From Ipomoea triloba (lineage: Eukaryota > Streptophyta > Magnoliopsida > Solanales > Convolvulaceae): a stretch of DNA of 64,000 nt. The position numbers and the translations under genes are program-made. The stretch lies in the NCBI RefSeq assembly GCF_003576645.1, contig NC_044925.1, forward strand, positions 2,683,878 through 2,747,877. Direction: 5' to 3'. The notes below the pieces were generated by a model. That model was given only the letters and a program-made list of their open reading frames with translations. It searched no databases and was not told the DNA's origin. Below are positions 45,060 through 57,479 of this stretch, piece by piece (position 1 is the stretch's first letter; every line of letters starts with the position of its first letter).

Positions 45060-45282
45060 CAACAACAACAACAACAACAATAATGAGCATTTTGGACTTT
45101 ATACTACTTATTTCCTTTCAATTCCCATGTATACCAAACATTGGAATTTAAATTCCCAGTAATTTTATTCATGTCAACCAAACACTAGAATTTAAAATCA
45201 CACTTTATTCCCACATTATTCTTTTCCGATGAAATTACAATTCTTTTCCCACATAATTCCTTCCCTCCAACCAAACGCCCTG
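44526..45282. mobile_element. 757-bp PIF/Harbinger-type MITE
   Basis: The ends CAGGGTGTTTGGTTGG and CCAACCAAACGCCCTG are inverted repeats. TTA target duplications are at 44523-44525 and 45283-45285. The paralogous empty site near 6483 reads CCATTAATGTTT. An (AAT)n(AAC)n microsatellite at about 45029-45081 lies inside. No transposase is present. Confidence 0.92.
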
Positions 45283-45334
45283 TTAATGTTTAATTTGTCA
45301 TTATCATGTTTGGAATGATAATTGTATCATGTTG

Positions 45335-45338
<4 letters not shown>

Positions 45339-45393
<55 letters not shown>
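45339..45393. repeat. (TA)n microsatellite, expanded relative to copy 1
   Basis: About 27 TA units, against about 11 at the matching place near 6540. Confidence 0.9.
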
Positions 45394-45396
<3 letters not shown>

Positions 45397-45739
45397 GTCA
45401 TAATTAGGTATGGCTGCTCCTTAACGTGCGGTCAGTGCGGCCTCACAACTATGTATACAAATATACACCACTCAATGTTAGAAAATGCACCACACAAATA
45501 TGCATCATTAGGTACGCATCACCAAAAAATACACCACTATATATGCAAATATACACCACACAGTGTTAGCAAATGCACCATTAGGGGCAGTGGAGTTATC
45601 GTGCATTATTTTGGGTGTGTGGTGTGTTTTATGGTGTTTTTGTGTATTTTCATTGTGGTGCGTTTTCTAAAATTGAGTGGTACATTTTCTAACATTGAGT
45701 GGTGTGAACCGCACCGATCGCACAGGAAGGCGCGACCAC
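45394..45739. mobile_element. MITE with GTGGTC...GACCAC ends inserted in the TA repeat
   Basis: The left end GTGGTCATAATTAGG and the right end GGCGCGACCAC are inverted. The interior has inverted TACACCACTCAATGTTAG / TAACATTGAGTGGTG. It is absent from the matching position near 6560. Confidence 0.65.
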
Positions 45740-45868
45740 ATTTAAACACACACACACACACATATATATATTATAACTTAAAAATTAGAATTAATTTATT
45801 TATTGTTAAGCATGACGTTTCGCGCAAAGCGCGTGCGTGTGAGTAGTATATTGTATATACTCCGTATA

Positions 45869-46750
45869 TGTTGTAAGCCTGTAACTACCGTTGCGCTGCC
45901 ATTGGCGGGTCCAATTTGCCGCGCCGAGTGCACGATATGTTCAGAGAGGATGCTGCAAATGCCCAGAGACAATGCCGGCATCCAGTGGTGAAATTGGTTT
46001 CCCAAATAGGCGGCTAGCTTAGGTGCAGCCTGGAACAGCGGTGGCTAAGAGGAAAGGAAACGGTTGACACAGCCAAGACTCCTCTCATAGTTGTATTCAT
46101 CGCCGTCGGTCCCGAGAAATATGTATTTGAATTTCAGAGAAACTTCTATTGCTACGAAGCTGGGGTCAATCTCCGATAACCGCCTAGCTTGAAAGGAGAG
46201 TCTGAATCGCCGCCTGGCTTGAAAAGAGAGCCTGATGGTGCCTCGACTGTGCGAGAATCCGAGGGTGTTAATTAAGTAATTGATTATAGTGATGTGTTGG
46301 AGAAGAGATGATAGATGGATGATAGTGAAGGCTTGAAGATTATTGGGTAAATTTATAGGATTTTCAATTCAAATCCAGATCTGCTTAGGATTAGGCAAAT
46401 TTATAGGATTACATTGGTGTTCTACAAATCCAAGTCGGTTTAGGATTAGGGAAAAAAAAAAGTCTTTCCTGGGTTTGGGCTGATACTGTCTTCGTGGGGT
46501 TTGATTGGTTATTGCTGTTTAATTTCTTCCTTTTGTCTTCTTTGTTTGTTCTTTTGATTTGTTCTTCTAGTTCGTGTGCACCAACTCTCTTTGTTAGGTT
46601 GGGTTGTTAAAAGTTTCAGATTAGTAGGTGTCAACTTTGTATAAAATCATTAACTAAAATTGCTTGTCCAATTAATATACCTAGTGCATCTCTACGTATC
46701 ATCAGGGTTGCACTTTAGAAACTCGCACAAGTTTAGTTCACTGTAGACAA
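45869..46750. mobile_element. ~0.9 kb insertion carrying a RING-H2 gene fragment
   Basis: Copy 1 reads ACTCCGTATATTTGAAAAAG without a break (about 6640-6660). In copy 2 about 880 bp separate ACTCCGTATAT from TTGAAAAAG. I find neither convincing TIRs nor a clear target duplication, so the class is open (Helitron-type capture or filler DNA). Confidence 0.6.
45880..46095 (-). pseudogene. Decayed N-terminal fragment of the RING-H2 protein family
   Basis: The minus-strand translation gives NQFHHWMPALSLGICSILSE and HIVHSARQIGPANGSATVVT, parallel to the N-terminal half of the RING-H2 frame at 19398-19927. Further upstream STVSFPL matches PTVSFLL, but then a stop and a frame change follow. The RING domain itself is absent. 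Confidence 0.75.
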
Positions 46751-47429
46751 TAGTTGAAAAAGAAAAGAAAAAATAAAGATCAATGTTTGAACTTCGATAG
46801 GGACACCGGCGAGTGATAGACATGAGACTTAGAGACGGAAATGAGTGAGTTTTGAATTTTTTATTTTTTATTTAAATTCATTAAAATAAATGAAAAATAA
46901 CATTGTAATGAGTGGCCGCCACATAGGCAGTAATGAAAAGGATATGTTAATGTTGGTTTAATTTCATTATTTTGAACTATTCAAAAACTTATTTGGATTG
47001 AATAGTTGTTTTTTCTGATAATTTGATGATCTATTTAAACATTAATAATGAATTGGTCAAATCAATTTCCAATTTTTATAATTCTCACATGAACCTCATA
47101 TACATATATGTGTGTTCACAATGTTGCTGCCATGTCACTGCATGGTTATGAAGAAGCGACACCCCGAGCGGTGCATGTTTGCACCTTATTGGCAAATTAT
47201 TCTGTGGATTCGAGTCCACATTACAAGGTGAACTCGCGTCTAAAATAACAATTTACATATTAAATGTTCATAATTCAAATTGTGAATATTCAGTATGTAA
47301 TTATGAACATTCAATATGTAAATGGACACGAGTCTATGGTATAACTATTACACCTTATTTTCCGCACAATAACATTAGGTCAAATGGATTTTCAAAAAAA
47401 AAAAAAAAACATTAGTTCAAATGGACAAA

Positions 47430-48790
47430 CAACTAAAAGGCCCAACAAATTGGCTCTTTCAAGTAAATTCCAACAAAATCTAGTGTTTGCCCTTGAGCTT
47501 TGTTAATGGTCATGGCAAAACAAATTTTAATAGGAAATTGTGTCATTTTAAAGGTATTGGACAATTTTTATCATTTGATGGCTCAAGAGGAATTCTTGGA
47601 ATGAAGACATGTCTTCCTTTGTATTCACCCACTGCACTCAAACAACTTATGAGATGATCTTCAAATGAATCACAAACCAATCTTGTCCCGTTACACAATC
47701 CTTCAGATGGGTTTAGATTTCTCAATAAAATTATAGGACACTTTTTCTTTAGAATTAACTTGTGAGGAGGCATATCAGCTAGGGATAAAGTGTGTAAATA
47801 ATCTTTACAATGCAATTACTTCGAATCAAGTGGTTTGTCAAAACTAACATAACACTTACTTTCTCCCGAGAATCTATCTATTAAGAAATTAATTTCATCT
47901 GCAATCACATTTTTAGGTGTTAAGATGGCTCTGCTCATTAATGAATAAGGATCAGTCCCGAAACATGTTAAGTTAGGATATACAGATTGAAATATAGCAT
48001 CAAGAGAGCTATCTTTATCTGTACATGGAATAATGAATGAAGATGGAATCTTAATCATGTCTCGACCAACTAATTATTCAGTTCCATCGCCAATCTTCAT
48101 CATATCAAGTACTCACAAAAAATCGGATCCTCATTTGCACGAATATTTTGGACCAATTTTAATCGTTGGATGGTTGGCCAGATTGAAGGTGATTTAACCA
48201 AACTCGCTTCAATGAAATCTTCTTTCTTCCCGTATCTAATAACCAGCAATGTTTGTCGAAAATCACCTCCAAAAACAACTACTTTTCCTCCAAAAATGTG
48301 ATCAGTGTCCATAATATCTCTAAGCGCTGTATCAATGCTTTCAATAGCCCGACGGTTAGCCATAGAAGCTTCATCCCAAAGAATCAGTCTACATTTTTTT
48401 AATAAGGTAGCTTTTGCAATTCGTTTTCAAATATTGCATACATACTTATCATCTCCATCAATTGGTATTTTGAACGTAGAATGAGCTGTACGACTATCGG
48501 GTAGAATGGATGCTGCAATTCCTGAACTTGCAGTTGCAAGTGCTATCCATTTTCTAGACCTGACAGTAGCTAATGACGTCCGATATAATACTACTTCATT
48601 TACACACTTCTCGACAATATGATCCCTTGATAAGATACCCAAATTTTTAGCTGCCTCACGAAAAGTTACTATTTGATGGCCATTGACAGTTTTTATGTGG
48701 TCAAACGATTTGGGTGCCCTAACATTCATCAGTAATAAGCGTAAATAGTAACGCTCTCCTTCAGTTGGATTGATTGTCACAAGTCTGCCT
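47430..48790 (-). pseudogene. Helitron-type PIF1-like helicase, degenerate
   Basis: Reading the minus strand from 48780 the fragments run ATASSGIAASILP and RTAHSTFKIPID, then GGKVVVFGGDFRQ (helicase motif with GGDFRQ) and LVQNIRA. After these come PSEGLCNGTRLV, VFIPRIPLEPS and [13 protein letters not shown] at the 5' end of the region. This is the order of the C-terminal helicase of plant Helitron RepHel proteins. Frameshifts split it into at least five pieces. The Walker A GGTGKT is gone, replaced by VNEVVLYR. No Rep domain or Helitron termini were found. Confidence 0.88.
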
Positions 48791-48899
48791 ATAACTTCTT
48801 TCTTCTTTCTCTGTGCTCACAAATTATTATTTATAAATACAAATTATTTGAATAAATACAAATAATCTTCTTATTTATTTTAAATACAAATTATTTGAA

Positions 48900-49560
48900 T
48901 AAATAATCTTCTTGCAATACAAAAAAAGCGAAAATAACAACTGATTTAGCGATGGATTCATTGCGTTGCTAATTTAACGACAAAATAGCGACGGTTTAGC
49001 GACGAATTTACTTATTTTTAAAAAATTGAAAGTTAGCGACGGATTTGCGATGGAATTTGGCGACGAAAAAATTTTGTCGTTAAATCCGTAGCTAATTTGA
49101 GCGGTAAATTTTCGCGCATAAACTTGTGACGGATATTTATCAAAAATTTCGCGCCCATTTTTTTAGAAACGAAATAAACCCGGGAATAATACTCTAGCGA
49201 CGTATTCCGTCGCTAGGGCATTATTCCCGAGTTTATTCTGCTTATTTTAAATGGGCGCGAATTTTTTGGACCTGTCGCGATTCATACTCTAGCGACCCGG
49301 GATTCAAATTTCCGTCGCTAGATGATTAACTGATCGGACAAATGTTTTTTAAAATAAAAATCTAGCGACGGAAATTTGGATACGTCGCTAGATTTAGCGA
49401 CTGATTCATATTCCGTCGCTAGATCTAGCGACGGATCCAAATTTCCGTCCCTAGCCTAATAACGAGTTGAGTCCATGATTTTTTAAAAATAAATCACGGA
49501 ATTTGAGATATAGCGACGGATTCAAAATTCCGTCGCTAATCTAATAACCCTAGGTTTATA
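48900..49560. mobile_element. CACTA-like subterminal repeat region
   Basis: TAGCGACGGA and its complement TCCGTCGCTA recur more than a dozen times in both orientations, with AT-rich spacers. Such arrays are typical of CACTA (En/Spm) ends. A degenerate terminus (AATACAAAAAAAGCGAAAA) may lie near 48917. No transposase is seen and the second end was not located. Confidence 0.6.
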
Positions 49561-50125
49561 ATCATATGCTCTTTTATCGTTTCTTCCAGCAGCCCAGCAG
49601 CCTCTCTCACCATATACAAACTGCAGACGAGGAACGGCGGTGGGCAGCCTCTCTCTCTCTCTCTCTCCTTCTCCCTCACGCTCAACACGCCGGCGACGAG
49701 GAACGGTGGTGGGCAGTTGCGGCGGCGTAGGCGAGGCATATTCGGCAGCGGCAGGTTCGTCTCTCTCTCCTTCTCCCTCTCGTTTCCTCTCTCCCTTCCC
49801 CGCCGGCGGCACGGAGCAGCATCAGTGGCGGAGAGGCAGTGGCGGTGGACGGCCCTCCCGTCCTTTCTCTTTCTCGACGAAGGCTGCAGATCGGCGTAGC
49901 AGGCAGCGGCGACGGCGGTGTGACTCCTGCGGCGTAGCAGCTCCGTGGACCTCCGTCTCTTCCCTCCTCTTCTCCTTCTCGCCGCCAATAGCAGACGGGC
50001 AGCAATAGATCGACGCCGGCCTCCTCTGTTTCCGGCGACCTTGGTGAGCAGCCGGCCTCCTCTGAGCAGCGACGAGTAGATTCCGGCGACCTTGGTGAGC
50101 TCCTCTACTTTAACTTTGTGATTCA
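49561..50125. other. GC-rich stretch with CT microsatellite, gene-leader-like
   Basis: GC-rich with (CT)n at about 49649-49670, CGGCGACGAGGAACGG twice (about 49626 and 49690) and GGCGACCTTGGTGAGC twice (about 50034 and 50087). Overlapping frames are open on both strands, a composition effect. It looks like a 5' UTR or first exon, perhaps captured by the neighbouring transposon, but no protein family is recognised. Confidence 0.35.
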
Positions 50126-50701
50126 TTGAATATTTAGTAGTCCAACTTTTCTTTGGTAGAGTAACTCTAGGTGGTTATAGTCTCTGTACAACACTTGTGA
50201 ATCTGATTTCATATCGATGTGAAGGTTCTGAAAATTGTTGTTGCTTTTAGGCGTTTTAGCACATTGAATGTTGTGGTTGAACATGTACAAGTAGATGTCA
50301 AGTATTGCTTGAAAAACATGTTATAGGACAGGAAATTTCTAACTAACAGATTTCTATGCAATATTGAAGTTGTGAACTGCTTCCTCTTAGAGAGACTAAT
50401 GAGGCTTTGGAAATCCAGTAATTTTATATTTCATGTTGAAAGATCTTGCTCTAGAGTCTTAATGTCTTATTCTTTAAGTGCACTACACATTTAAAATGAA
50501 ACATTAGTGCCTTTAATATGCAGATTTGGAGTTTAAGCCATTTTAGCTTCAAAGTCATTTTACGAAAATTTCTGTGAGTATTTAGTAAGATATTTGGATG
50601 CCAATTCCTCCAGTTATGTAGTTCATCAAGTGTAGAACATACATAAAAAATTTCATAACAATCCAAGGAGTAGAAGTATTGTTTTTGAATTATTTTCCAA
50701 A

Positions 50702-51075
50702 ATCTGGACAGCACAATGCCAAGGGTAGAAACGTAATTTTCTGTTTATGTTTGAAGATCAAATTGACTCAAACTTTTTATGGATATCAAGTACTATAAGT
50801 TTAGGTTCTACCATAAAAATTTCAAGTAAAAAGGAGTTCGGGAAGTATTTTTACCGAATTAATTTCCAAAACTGGTCCACGGAGAAAAGGAAATCTGGAC
50901 AGCACACTGCCAAGGGTATAAATGTCATTTTCTGTGTTTATTTGAAGATCAAATTGACTCAAACTTTTTATGGATATCAAGTACTATAAGTTTAGGTTCT
51001 ACCATAAAAATTTCTAGTAAAACGGAGTTCGGAAAGTATTTTTACCGAATCAATCTTTCAGACTGCGCCAAGCTG
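50702..51075. repeat. Tandem duplication, 191-bp unit
   Basis: The unit starting ATCTGGACAGCACAMTGCCA and containing AAGATCAAATTGACTCAAAC and GGTTCTACCATAAAAATTTC occurs twice in a row. It is non-coding, and a weaker older half-unit may precede it. No gene is seen from 50126 to 51604 otherwise, except TA runs at about 51165-51190. Confidence 0.85.
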
Positions 51076-51604
51076 AAATTTCCAACTACTGTTAATCTCA
51101 TCACTGTTAGTGACTTGAAAGTTGGTTTGAATGTGTGTTTGAGTATATCTATGATTTATTTGGATATATATATATATATATATATATATTTCTACATGGG
51201 ATTGTTTATATTTGTCAAAGCTTAAGGAGGTTTGTGCATTACACTTAGCTTTTATTGAATTGTATTTGAAGGTGTGTTTAGGATTTATTGATGATGATTG
51301 ATTAAGGACTTTGATTAATGGTGGTTAGATGTTTAACAATGGTGATTAGAGGTTATTTATGTGAGTATTTTTATCATTAGTGGTCTATTTTTTTTTTTTT
51401 TAATTTTTTAAAAGAGTAGTCTATTGTTAATTATGGTAATTAGTGTGATTAGTGTTAATTATGATATATACTATGATGTTATTATGACCTTGATTATTGG
51501 GAATGGTGATTTAATTATGAGTTAATGATATATGGTTATGGATCTTGATTAACTAGTGATTATGGATTATGGTTTATTAATTGTTTATTTTAATAAATAC
51601 AAAT

Positions 51605-51925
51605 AATTAAAATTTATAATTCGAATTATATATACAAAAATAATAATGTATATGTATTTTATACACACATATATATATATATTTTTTTTTGAAAAATATA
51701 CACACATATATGATTTACCATTCATAGAAATTTAATTAAAATATAATCAACCATTAAATTAATTATATAATGATTTTAATAAAATGATAATTAAAGAATA
51801 GGAAAAAGATATGATAGATATAAGTGTATGGTAATAATGATGGACTTAAAAGTAATGATGTTATAACAGTGTAAGGGTAATTTTGTATAACAAGAATACA
51901 GTAGAGACAATTTTGTCTAATAACA
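51605..51925. repeat. Dispersed repeat, copy 2 (mate 17825-18110)
   Basis: Matches 17825-18110 with small indels, including a poly-T/A insertion at about 51680. The shared end is near ACAATTTTGTC. Confidence 0.7.
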
Positions 51926-52092
51926 TTGAAGTGTACAACATTTAAAGTAAAATGTATACATTTATTAGCATACAAAAAAGGGACATAAATCAAGGATGTT
52001 AAATGTGTAATAAGTAATAACGGTGTTATAATGTTTTTAGATATTATTTATATTATTATTATATTTTTTTTGAAAATTATATTATTATTAGA

Positions 52093-52358
52093 TGAAAATT
52101 ATAATTTTTGCCCCTCCATAATATGCCAATTATCAATGTCACCCTTGAATTATTAGTGGTGTAAATGTTGTCCCTCAATTTTATAAAACGATACATATAT
52201 TGCCCCTCCCGTACCGATAGGAGGGGCAATATTTATACCACGGGAGGGGCAATATATGTATCGTTTTTTAAAATTGAGGGGCAATATTTACACCACTAAT
52301 AATTCAGGGGTGACATTAATAATTGAGATATTATGAAGGGGCATAAATTATAATTTTC
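52093..52358. mobile_element. 266-bp foldback MITE
   Basis: The ends GAAAATTATAATTT and AAATTATAATTTTC are inverted. The arms (TTGTCCCTCAATTTTATAAA against TTTTAAAATTGAGGGGCAAT, GCCCCTCCCGTACCGAT against GGGAGGGGC) pair along nearly the whole length. It lies directly upstream of the Borealin-like gene's leader. Confidence 0.8.
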
Positions 52359-52419
52359 TCTTTATACATAAATTTATTTATTTATTTTCAAAATGAAAGT
52401 AAGGAGGGAAAAAAGTCAA

Positions 52420-52519
52420 AATCTGTAGACCATCCTCTCTCAGTCTCAGTCGTCTCCCCACTCTCTCGTCTCTGCTTCTTAGCCTTCCAGCACCGGTGAT
52501 TGGGCGCACTGTTGCAAAG
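52420..52519 (+). other. Probable 5' UTR exon of the Borealin-related gene
   Basis: A CT-rich leader (CTCTCTCAGTCTCAGTCG...) ends GTTGCAAAG before the donor GTAATA at 52520. A matching acceptor TGTTTTTAG lies at 53491-53499, 17 bp before the ATG. A 5' UTR intron of about 980 bp is inferred, not observed. Confidence 0.55.
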
Positions 52520-53516
52520 GTAATAAATGGTTTACTAATTTATTTATTGATTTCATGCCTCATTCAATTGTTAAATCTATTTTGGAAGTAGTGTTGCCTC
52601 TCAAGTCTCAAGTACTTTAAGATCCATTTTTATTTTTCTATGAGATTTGGGGATAGCTGTGTTATTGATTCCAAATTCTAGCAACACTTACTTTATTTAT
52701 CTAATCACCCTTGTTAAGAAATTGCTATTTGTTCTTATAGATTGTGAGGCCTAATCTTTAAAATATTTGGAGAAATGGATTAAATTGTTTTTACAATTCG
52801 ATTACACGGGAATAAGTGATTTTAGATTTTTTTTTTTGAATTCTTGAGATCTTGATTATCCTTTTCCTAAAAGTTTAATTAACACATGGGAATATGGAAT
52901 TAATTGCAATTTTCTACATTGAATGTTTGTAATTTGTTATACTTCCAATATCTGGTTTCTTGTGGTTGCCAACATTGATTATTATTCAGGCTATTTGCAG
53001 TTTCTCAGGACTAATTATTGTTTTAAGTCATTATTTTTCTACAAATTATAGACTGTTGTTCAACATGTACATCAATTACAGCTAGATGAAATGTAATCTG
53101 TTACCTTTATAATCCTAATGGCTTAAAACCACAAACAAAGTTGAGGCTTTGTGTGCAATTGTGCACTACTAGTTATAGTCACATGAAGTGGATGCAACTG
53201 GTGGTCTGGTGCCCTGTGTGGCCACATGCGACACACAAAAATGGCTCAAATATAGGATACCACTTTCTTTTTTCTTTAAAGTTTAGATATTTATATATGA
53301 TAGTTAAGAATGTTGGTATAATGGGTGGAATGTTCTTATTATCCATTATAAAAAAGGTTTGATTTTGGGATATTATGTTGCGATTTTTATATTCTACCCT
53401 CTTCCCCTCCTCTCCAAGAAGAACAATAATAGAAGTTGTTGGCTTGTATGAGACTGGATGCATTTCAGACTACTGATTGTTACCTTTGTGTGTTTTTAGA
53501 ATCTTTTTCCTGATCA

Positions 53517-56325
53517 ATGCCAAAAAGAAGTAAAAGAACAGTTAAGCAATCTGCAAATGCTGCTCCTAACTCCAAGCAGGAGGAGCCCCAAGATGTAAAG
53601 CAAAAAGAGGTGTCTTTGGACCAAGAAGGTATTTATGCTCTGTATGGCATGTTATTCTATTTTTTGTTACTCAGTGATTTTTGGTGTATTTAAGGACTCT
53701 TGTGTTGATTGAGTCAGTGAATTACCAGTTTATCTGAAACCACTTGGATAAGCAGAAAAAAAAGGCTTTTGTTAGTCCATCTGTGTGCTCACTAGATATT
53801 GCAATAGAGATGCAGATGCTTAGAACTACCATTTGGCCTTCTGTATGAAACTCCGCTTTGCTGTGGGGATAAGGAAAACTTTGTGTATTGAGAAAATTAG
53901 GGTGGTTGGTTGGCATGGAATGCTCCTGTGGTTGTAATGTGGGGTGCTGCATAACATAAATAGTTGTTTTCATTTTGTTCAATTTTGTATTTTGAGCTTT
54001 GATCCAAAGAACAATTATATCGAACTAGTGTCTGAAGATGGTGGTATAATTTATACTTTTCTAGTAGCTTATTGTGCTTAACTTTTAGGTGTGAGAATTC
54101 TTGCTAATATAGTAATATAGCTTTTCATATTTGCTTTTGGAAATTGATTATTGTTATTTAAATCCTAATTTTCCTTTAAAAAAAAAAGAAGAATACAACT
54201 GGATTATGACATACATTTACTAATACACTCGGGCACATGATAAATGACAAAATTGTTCCGTTAAGTAGTAGGTGGCTTTTGAAATCACAGTTCCAAACCA
54301 TCTAAAGTTTGATATAAACTCAACTTAAGTAATCCCTGTCTCTAATATAGTCTGTAACATGTTTCTTGGCAGTTCATAGTTTCATACCAGTTTGGAATTC
54401 ATCTAGGTGTCAAGGTCTAATTATAATGTTGGATTGTTACAGTGGGCATTATTATGCTTCCATCCTCTAACTTTGCATTGAGAAACAAATTTGAAACATT
54501 AGTACTACTGAACTATTATTATCTTGGGTTTGATCTTAGCTGCTAAGTGCTAATGCATACTGTATGGCTTTAAAAGATCCAGAGCAGACTATATGTAATC
54601 ATTTATGTTTCAGTGCTATTATTCATCACCAGTTTACTGTTTATTAATTAAATTTCCTTGAGTGTAAACTCAAATTCTTCACCTTGTGTTCTGGGTCATG
54701 TATGGCTCAATTTTCTAGTTGCTGGCACACTTAATTAATAATTTGCAATTAATCACCCTGATGAGACATAAACACCTTTTAATTTTGCTGTGCACCATCC
54801 TGCATGCCATTGTCAATTCTTTCCTCAAATTTTTAGTGTTCAATGAGATTGTACTTTACTGAAGTTTCTCTTGCACCGTATTTATTTTCAGATTTTGTTG
54901 AACATCAGAGTGCAGCAATCAGGGCTCTTCGTGATGTGCAGATTGAACAATTACGTACTATGTTACGGTTGCTACGCTCTAACTTTAGCAAGGAACAGCT
55001 GCAAGTTCCTGTGTTGCAATTTTTCAGAGAAAACCTCCCAAATCTGGTGGTTGTAAGGAATGAGAACGATGGTATGTATGAAGTGCAATGGAAAAAAGAT
55101 GATGGTAATTTAAGCATGGACCAACTAGATGGAAGAAATATACATGCTTCTCTTCTACAACGGTTATCCATGGTTTATCCCAGTTGTTCTGCAGCAATGC
55201 CACCTATTGGTGGATTTGAGTTTTCGAATAAATCTGGTATAAGTGTTGTTGATAATTCTTACATAAGAAAAATTAAATTTGGGTTCCAAATCACCTAATA
55301 TATTTTATTTACTGGTGGCAGTGAAAACAAGTATCTTCGGTGCTGAGAATCTCCAAATTAAGGGATTTGTATGTTTGTATCTTAAGTATTACCTTTTGCA
55401 GTAGCTTCCATTTTCCTTTGCTAATTTTCTACTTTTAACTCTAGTTATTTATAGCAATCATCTTTGTTCTTTATCTCATTTAATTCACGTGTTTTTCCTA
55501 TGTTTTCTTTCTTGGATGATCATGCACCCACATAGCTCATAGATCTTCTGTAGATGAGTTCAGCATGTTGTAGCTTTCCAAATGTTCATCTCACTGCTGC
55601 AGAACTATATTGCGCTTCATCTTATGGATGATAGACATACAGGATAGGTTATAGGTTTTCACTCGTATTGATGATCCATCTGCTTCTAAGATTATACATA
55701 AATTATCGCGTTTTGCTCATGCTCTCAAACTATCATTTCTAGGTACTAGAAGAGCCATCAGAGACTCAACTGTTTGAGCAGCAGGATCTTCTCCAAACTC
55801 CGGGTGTATGTATTTTGCACTATCTCTGTATTGTTGTTTGCTGTACTTTTCCTTTTTAAACACTCAAGTATAATATGGAGTAGTATCTGCTATAGAGTAA
55901 ATCAGTTAGATACGATAAATACTATAGAAAGTTAGAAACATTGCAGATCTTAATGGAATCATCTTTACCCTTCATTTTAATTTCAGGCAAATAGCCACCG
56001 GTTATCTGTTGGGATGACACCGAAAACTTTGAGGCAGCCCAAACACGGGGAGATGCTTCTGTCTGTACATGGCTCACCCCTTGGCGTTTACAAGGAAGAC
56101 ATGGAAGCAATACACGGTACGTACGCACTCTTCTGATTACGATCTTGTATGGCTTGTCAAGATACTAACCTTAATTCCAGAAACTAACCTTATATTCTTT
56201 AAGTGGTGAAATGATAACTGTACTGTTCTCTATTTACCATGAAGTGTTATATTGAATTCTGTTTATGCTGTTGCGGTTCTAACATATCAGTTAATGTTGC
56301 AGAATCAGAAGATGGTTCAGCTTAG
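53517..56325 (+). CDS. BORR: Borealin-related chromosomal passenger complex protein (BORR-like)
   Basis: In-frame exons deduced by GT/AG sites are 53517-53628, 54892-55236, 55322-55368, 55743-55805, 55987-56116 and 56303-56325, which give 239 codons plus stop. The N-terminus is basic (MPKRSKRTVKQ). Residues from about 40 to 75 (HQSAAIRALRDVQIEQLRTM) form a probable helix of the Survivin/INCENP-binding type. The C-terminus has TPKTLRQPKHGEMLLSVHGS followed by PLGVYKEDMEAIHESEDG, similar to the conserved end of plant Borealin-related proteins. Borealin anchors Aurora kinase, INCENP and Survivin on centromeres and the midzone in mitosis. The identification rests on remembered similarity to the Arabidopsis gene often labelled a translation initiation factor. 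The exon structure is clean and nothing suggests decay. Confidence 0.7.
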
Positions 56326-56911
56326 ATTATGGCTCCGTTATTGTAGGCATTATATTGGTGGAAGAAGTTACTGCCATTGTATTTGATGAATCCACGGCTG
56401 ATTTCTGTGTTGTAATTAAGTTGTTAGCGTCTCATGTTTGCTTTTTTGCTTTGAAGCAACATATTTCTTACTTTCAGTTAATGCGTTGAAGCAAATATTA
56501 TGCCTTGTTTTTGCGTCTCATGTCTGCTTTAATGTATTGCTCTGGTAAATATTGTTCTTGTAGAACATTGAAATGTTGTGCCTAAGTACTCAAGCTTACT
56601 TGTACTAAAATTTACTCCGTATGATATTGATATATGGAGTCATGGGAAGTAAACTCACTCTTGTCTTAAATTTTATTAATAAAAAGAAACGAGAGTAATA
56701 AAAATTGTGACTTGTTGTTTTTCTGGATAAAATAGAACATGTCGCGTAAGTAACACGTAAAAATTGGACATACATGTATTACTTTTATACTATTTAATAG
56801 TTTTAAGTATAAGTTCAGTTAAGTTAGTTAGGCTATTAAGTCTTGAGGTAATCACAAGATTTCAAGTTTATCTCATAGCGGGAATGGCTTTGAACTGGTA
56901 AATTATAGATA
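56326..56911. other. 3' flank of the Borealin-like gene
   Basis: Probable 3' UTR to about 56600, then AT-rich spacer. No further gene is seen. Confidence 0.5.
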
Positions 56912-57341
56912 GGCAAAAACTTGTGTGAGATTGTCTCACCATGAGATGGATCGGGTCAGGTCAAGATGCAAATGTAACACTTATATGTACAAATGTCATA
57001 CTTATATGCTCAAATGTAATACTAATCAGGAATAAAATTTTTGTTACTTATACGGGTAAATATAATACTTTTAAGGGAAAATACAATATTTTTACATTTC
57101 GATTTAAAAGTATTACATTCTTTCTCAAAAGTATTATATTTACCCTTATAAGTAAGGGGCACTTGTCAACATTACTTATTATGAAAAATGTATTACTTTT
57201 TCTCTTATAAGTAACAAAAATTGTATTCTTGATTAGTGTTATATTTGAGCATATAAATATGACATTTGCATGGTGCTTTGACCCGACCCGACCCGTCTCA
57301 CGAACAAGGGTCCGTGAGACGGTCTCACACAAGTGTGACCC
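56912..57341. mobile_element. 430-bp MULE-type MITE, GTGTGAGACC family
   Basis: The ends GGCAAAAACTTGTGTGAGAT and (reverse) GGGTCACACTTGTGTGAGAC. The exact 9-bp direct repeat TTATAGATA is at 56903-56911 and 57342-57350. It is nearly colinear with the element at 40424-40860 and lies just downstream of the Borealin-like gene. Confidence 0.93.
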
Positions 57342-57479
57342 TTATAGATAATTTAGGCTAATTTATCTTCTTGTGATTTTTTGTTGACTAACAACATCAC
57401 TAAACGGGGTTTACGCATTGCACAGTTCTTTTCTGCATCAAAAGAAAAAAGTTGTATGGACAGTTAATGTAAAAAGTTA

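Larger units (their letters stand above)
43575..47342. repeat. Duplicated block A, copy 2
   Basis: Mate of 5759-7325, expanded from about 1.57 to 3.77 kb. The extra DNA is accounted for by a SINE (44221-44382), a PIF/Harbinger MITE (44526-45282), a TA expansion with another MITE (45339-45755) and an insertion carrying a RING fragment (about 45869-46750). A poly-T tract at 43864-43912 contains one N (43888). Confidence 0.88.

Noticed and set aside
49536..50126. 196-codon minus-strand frame and overlapping plus-strand frames in the GC-rich stretch
   Set aside because: Arg-rich low-complexity products on both strands with no family similarity; best explained by composition.
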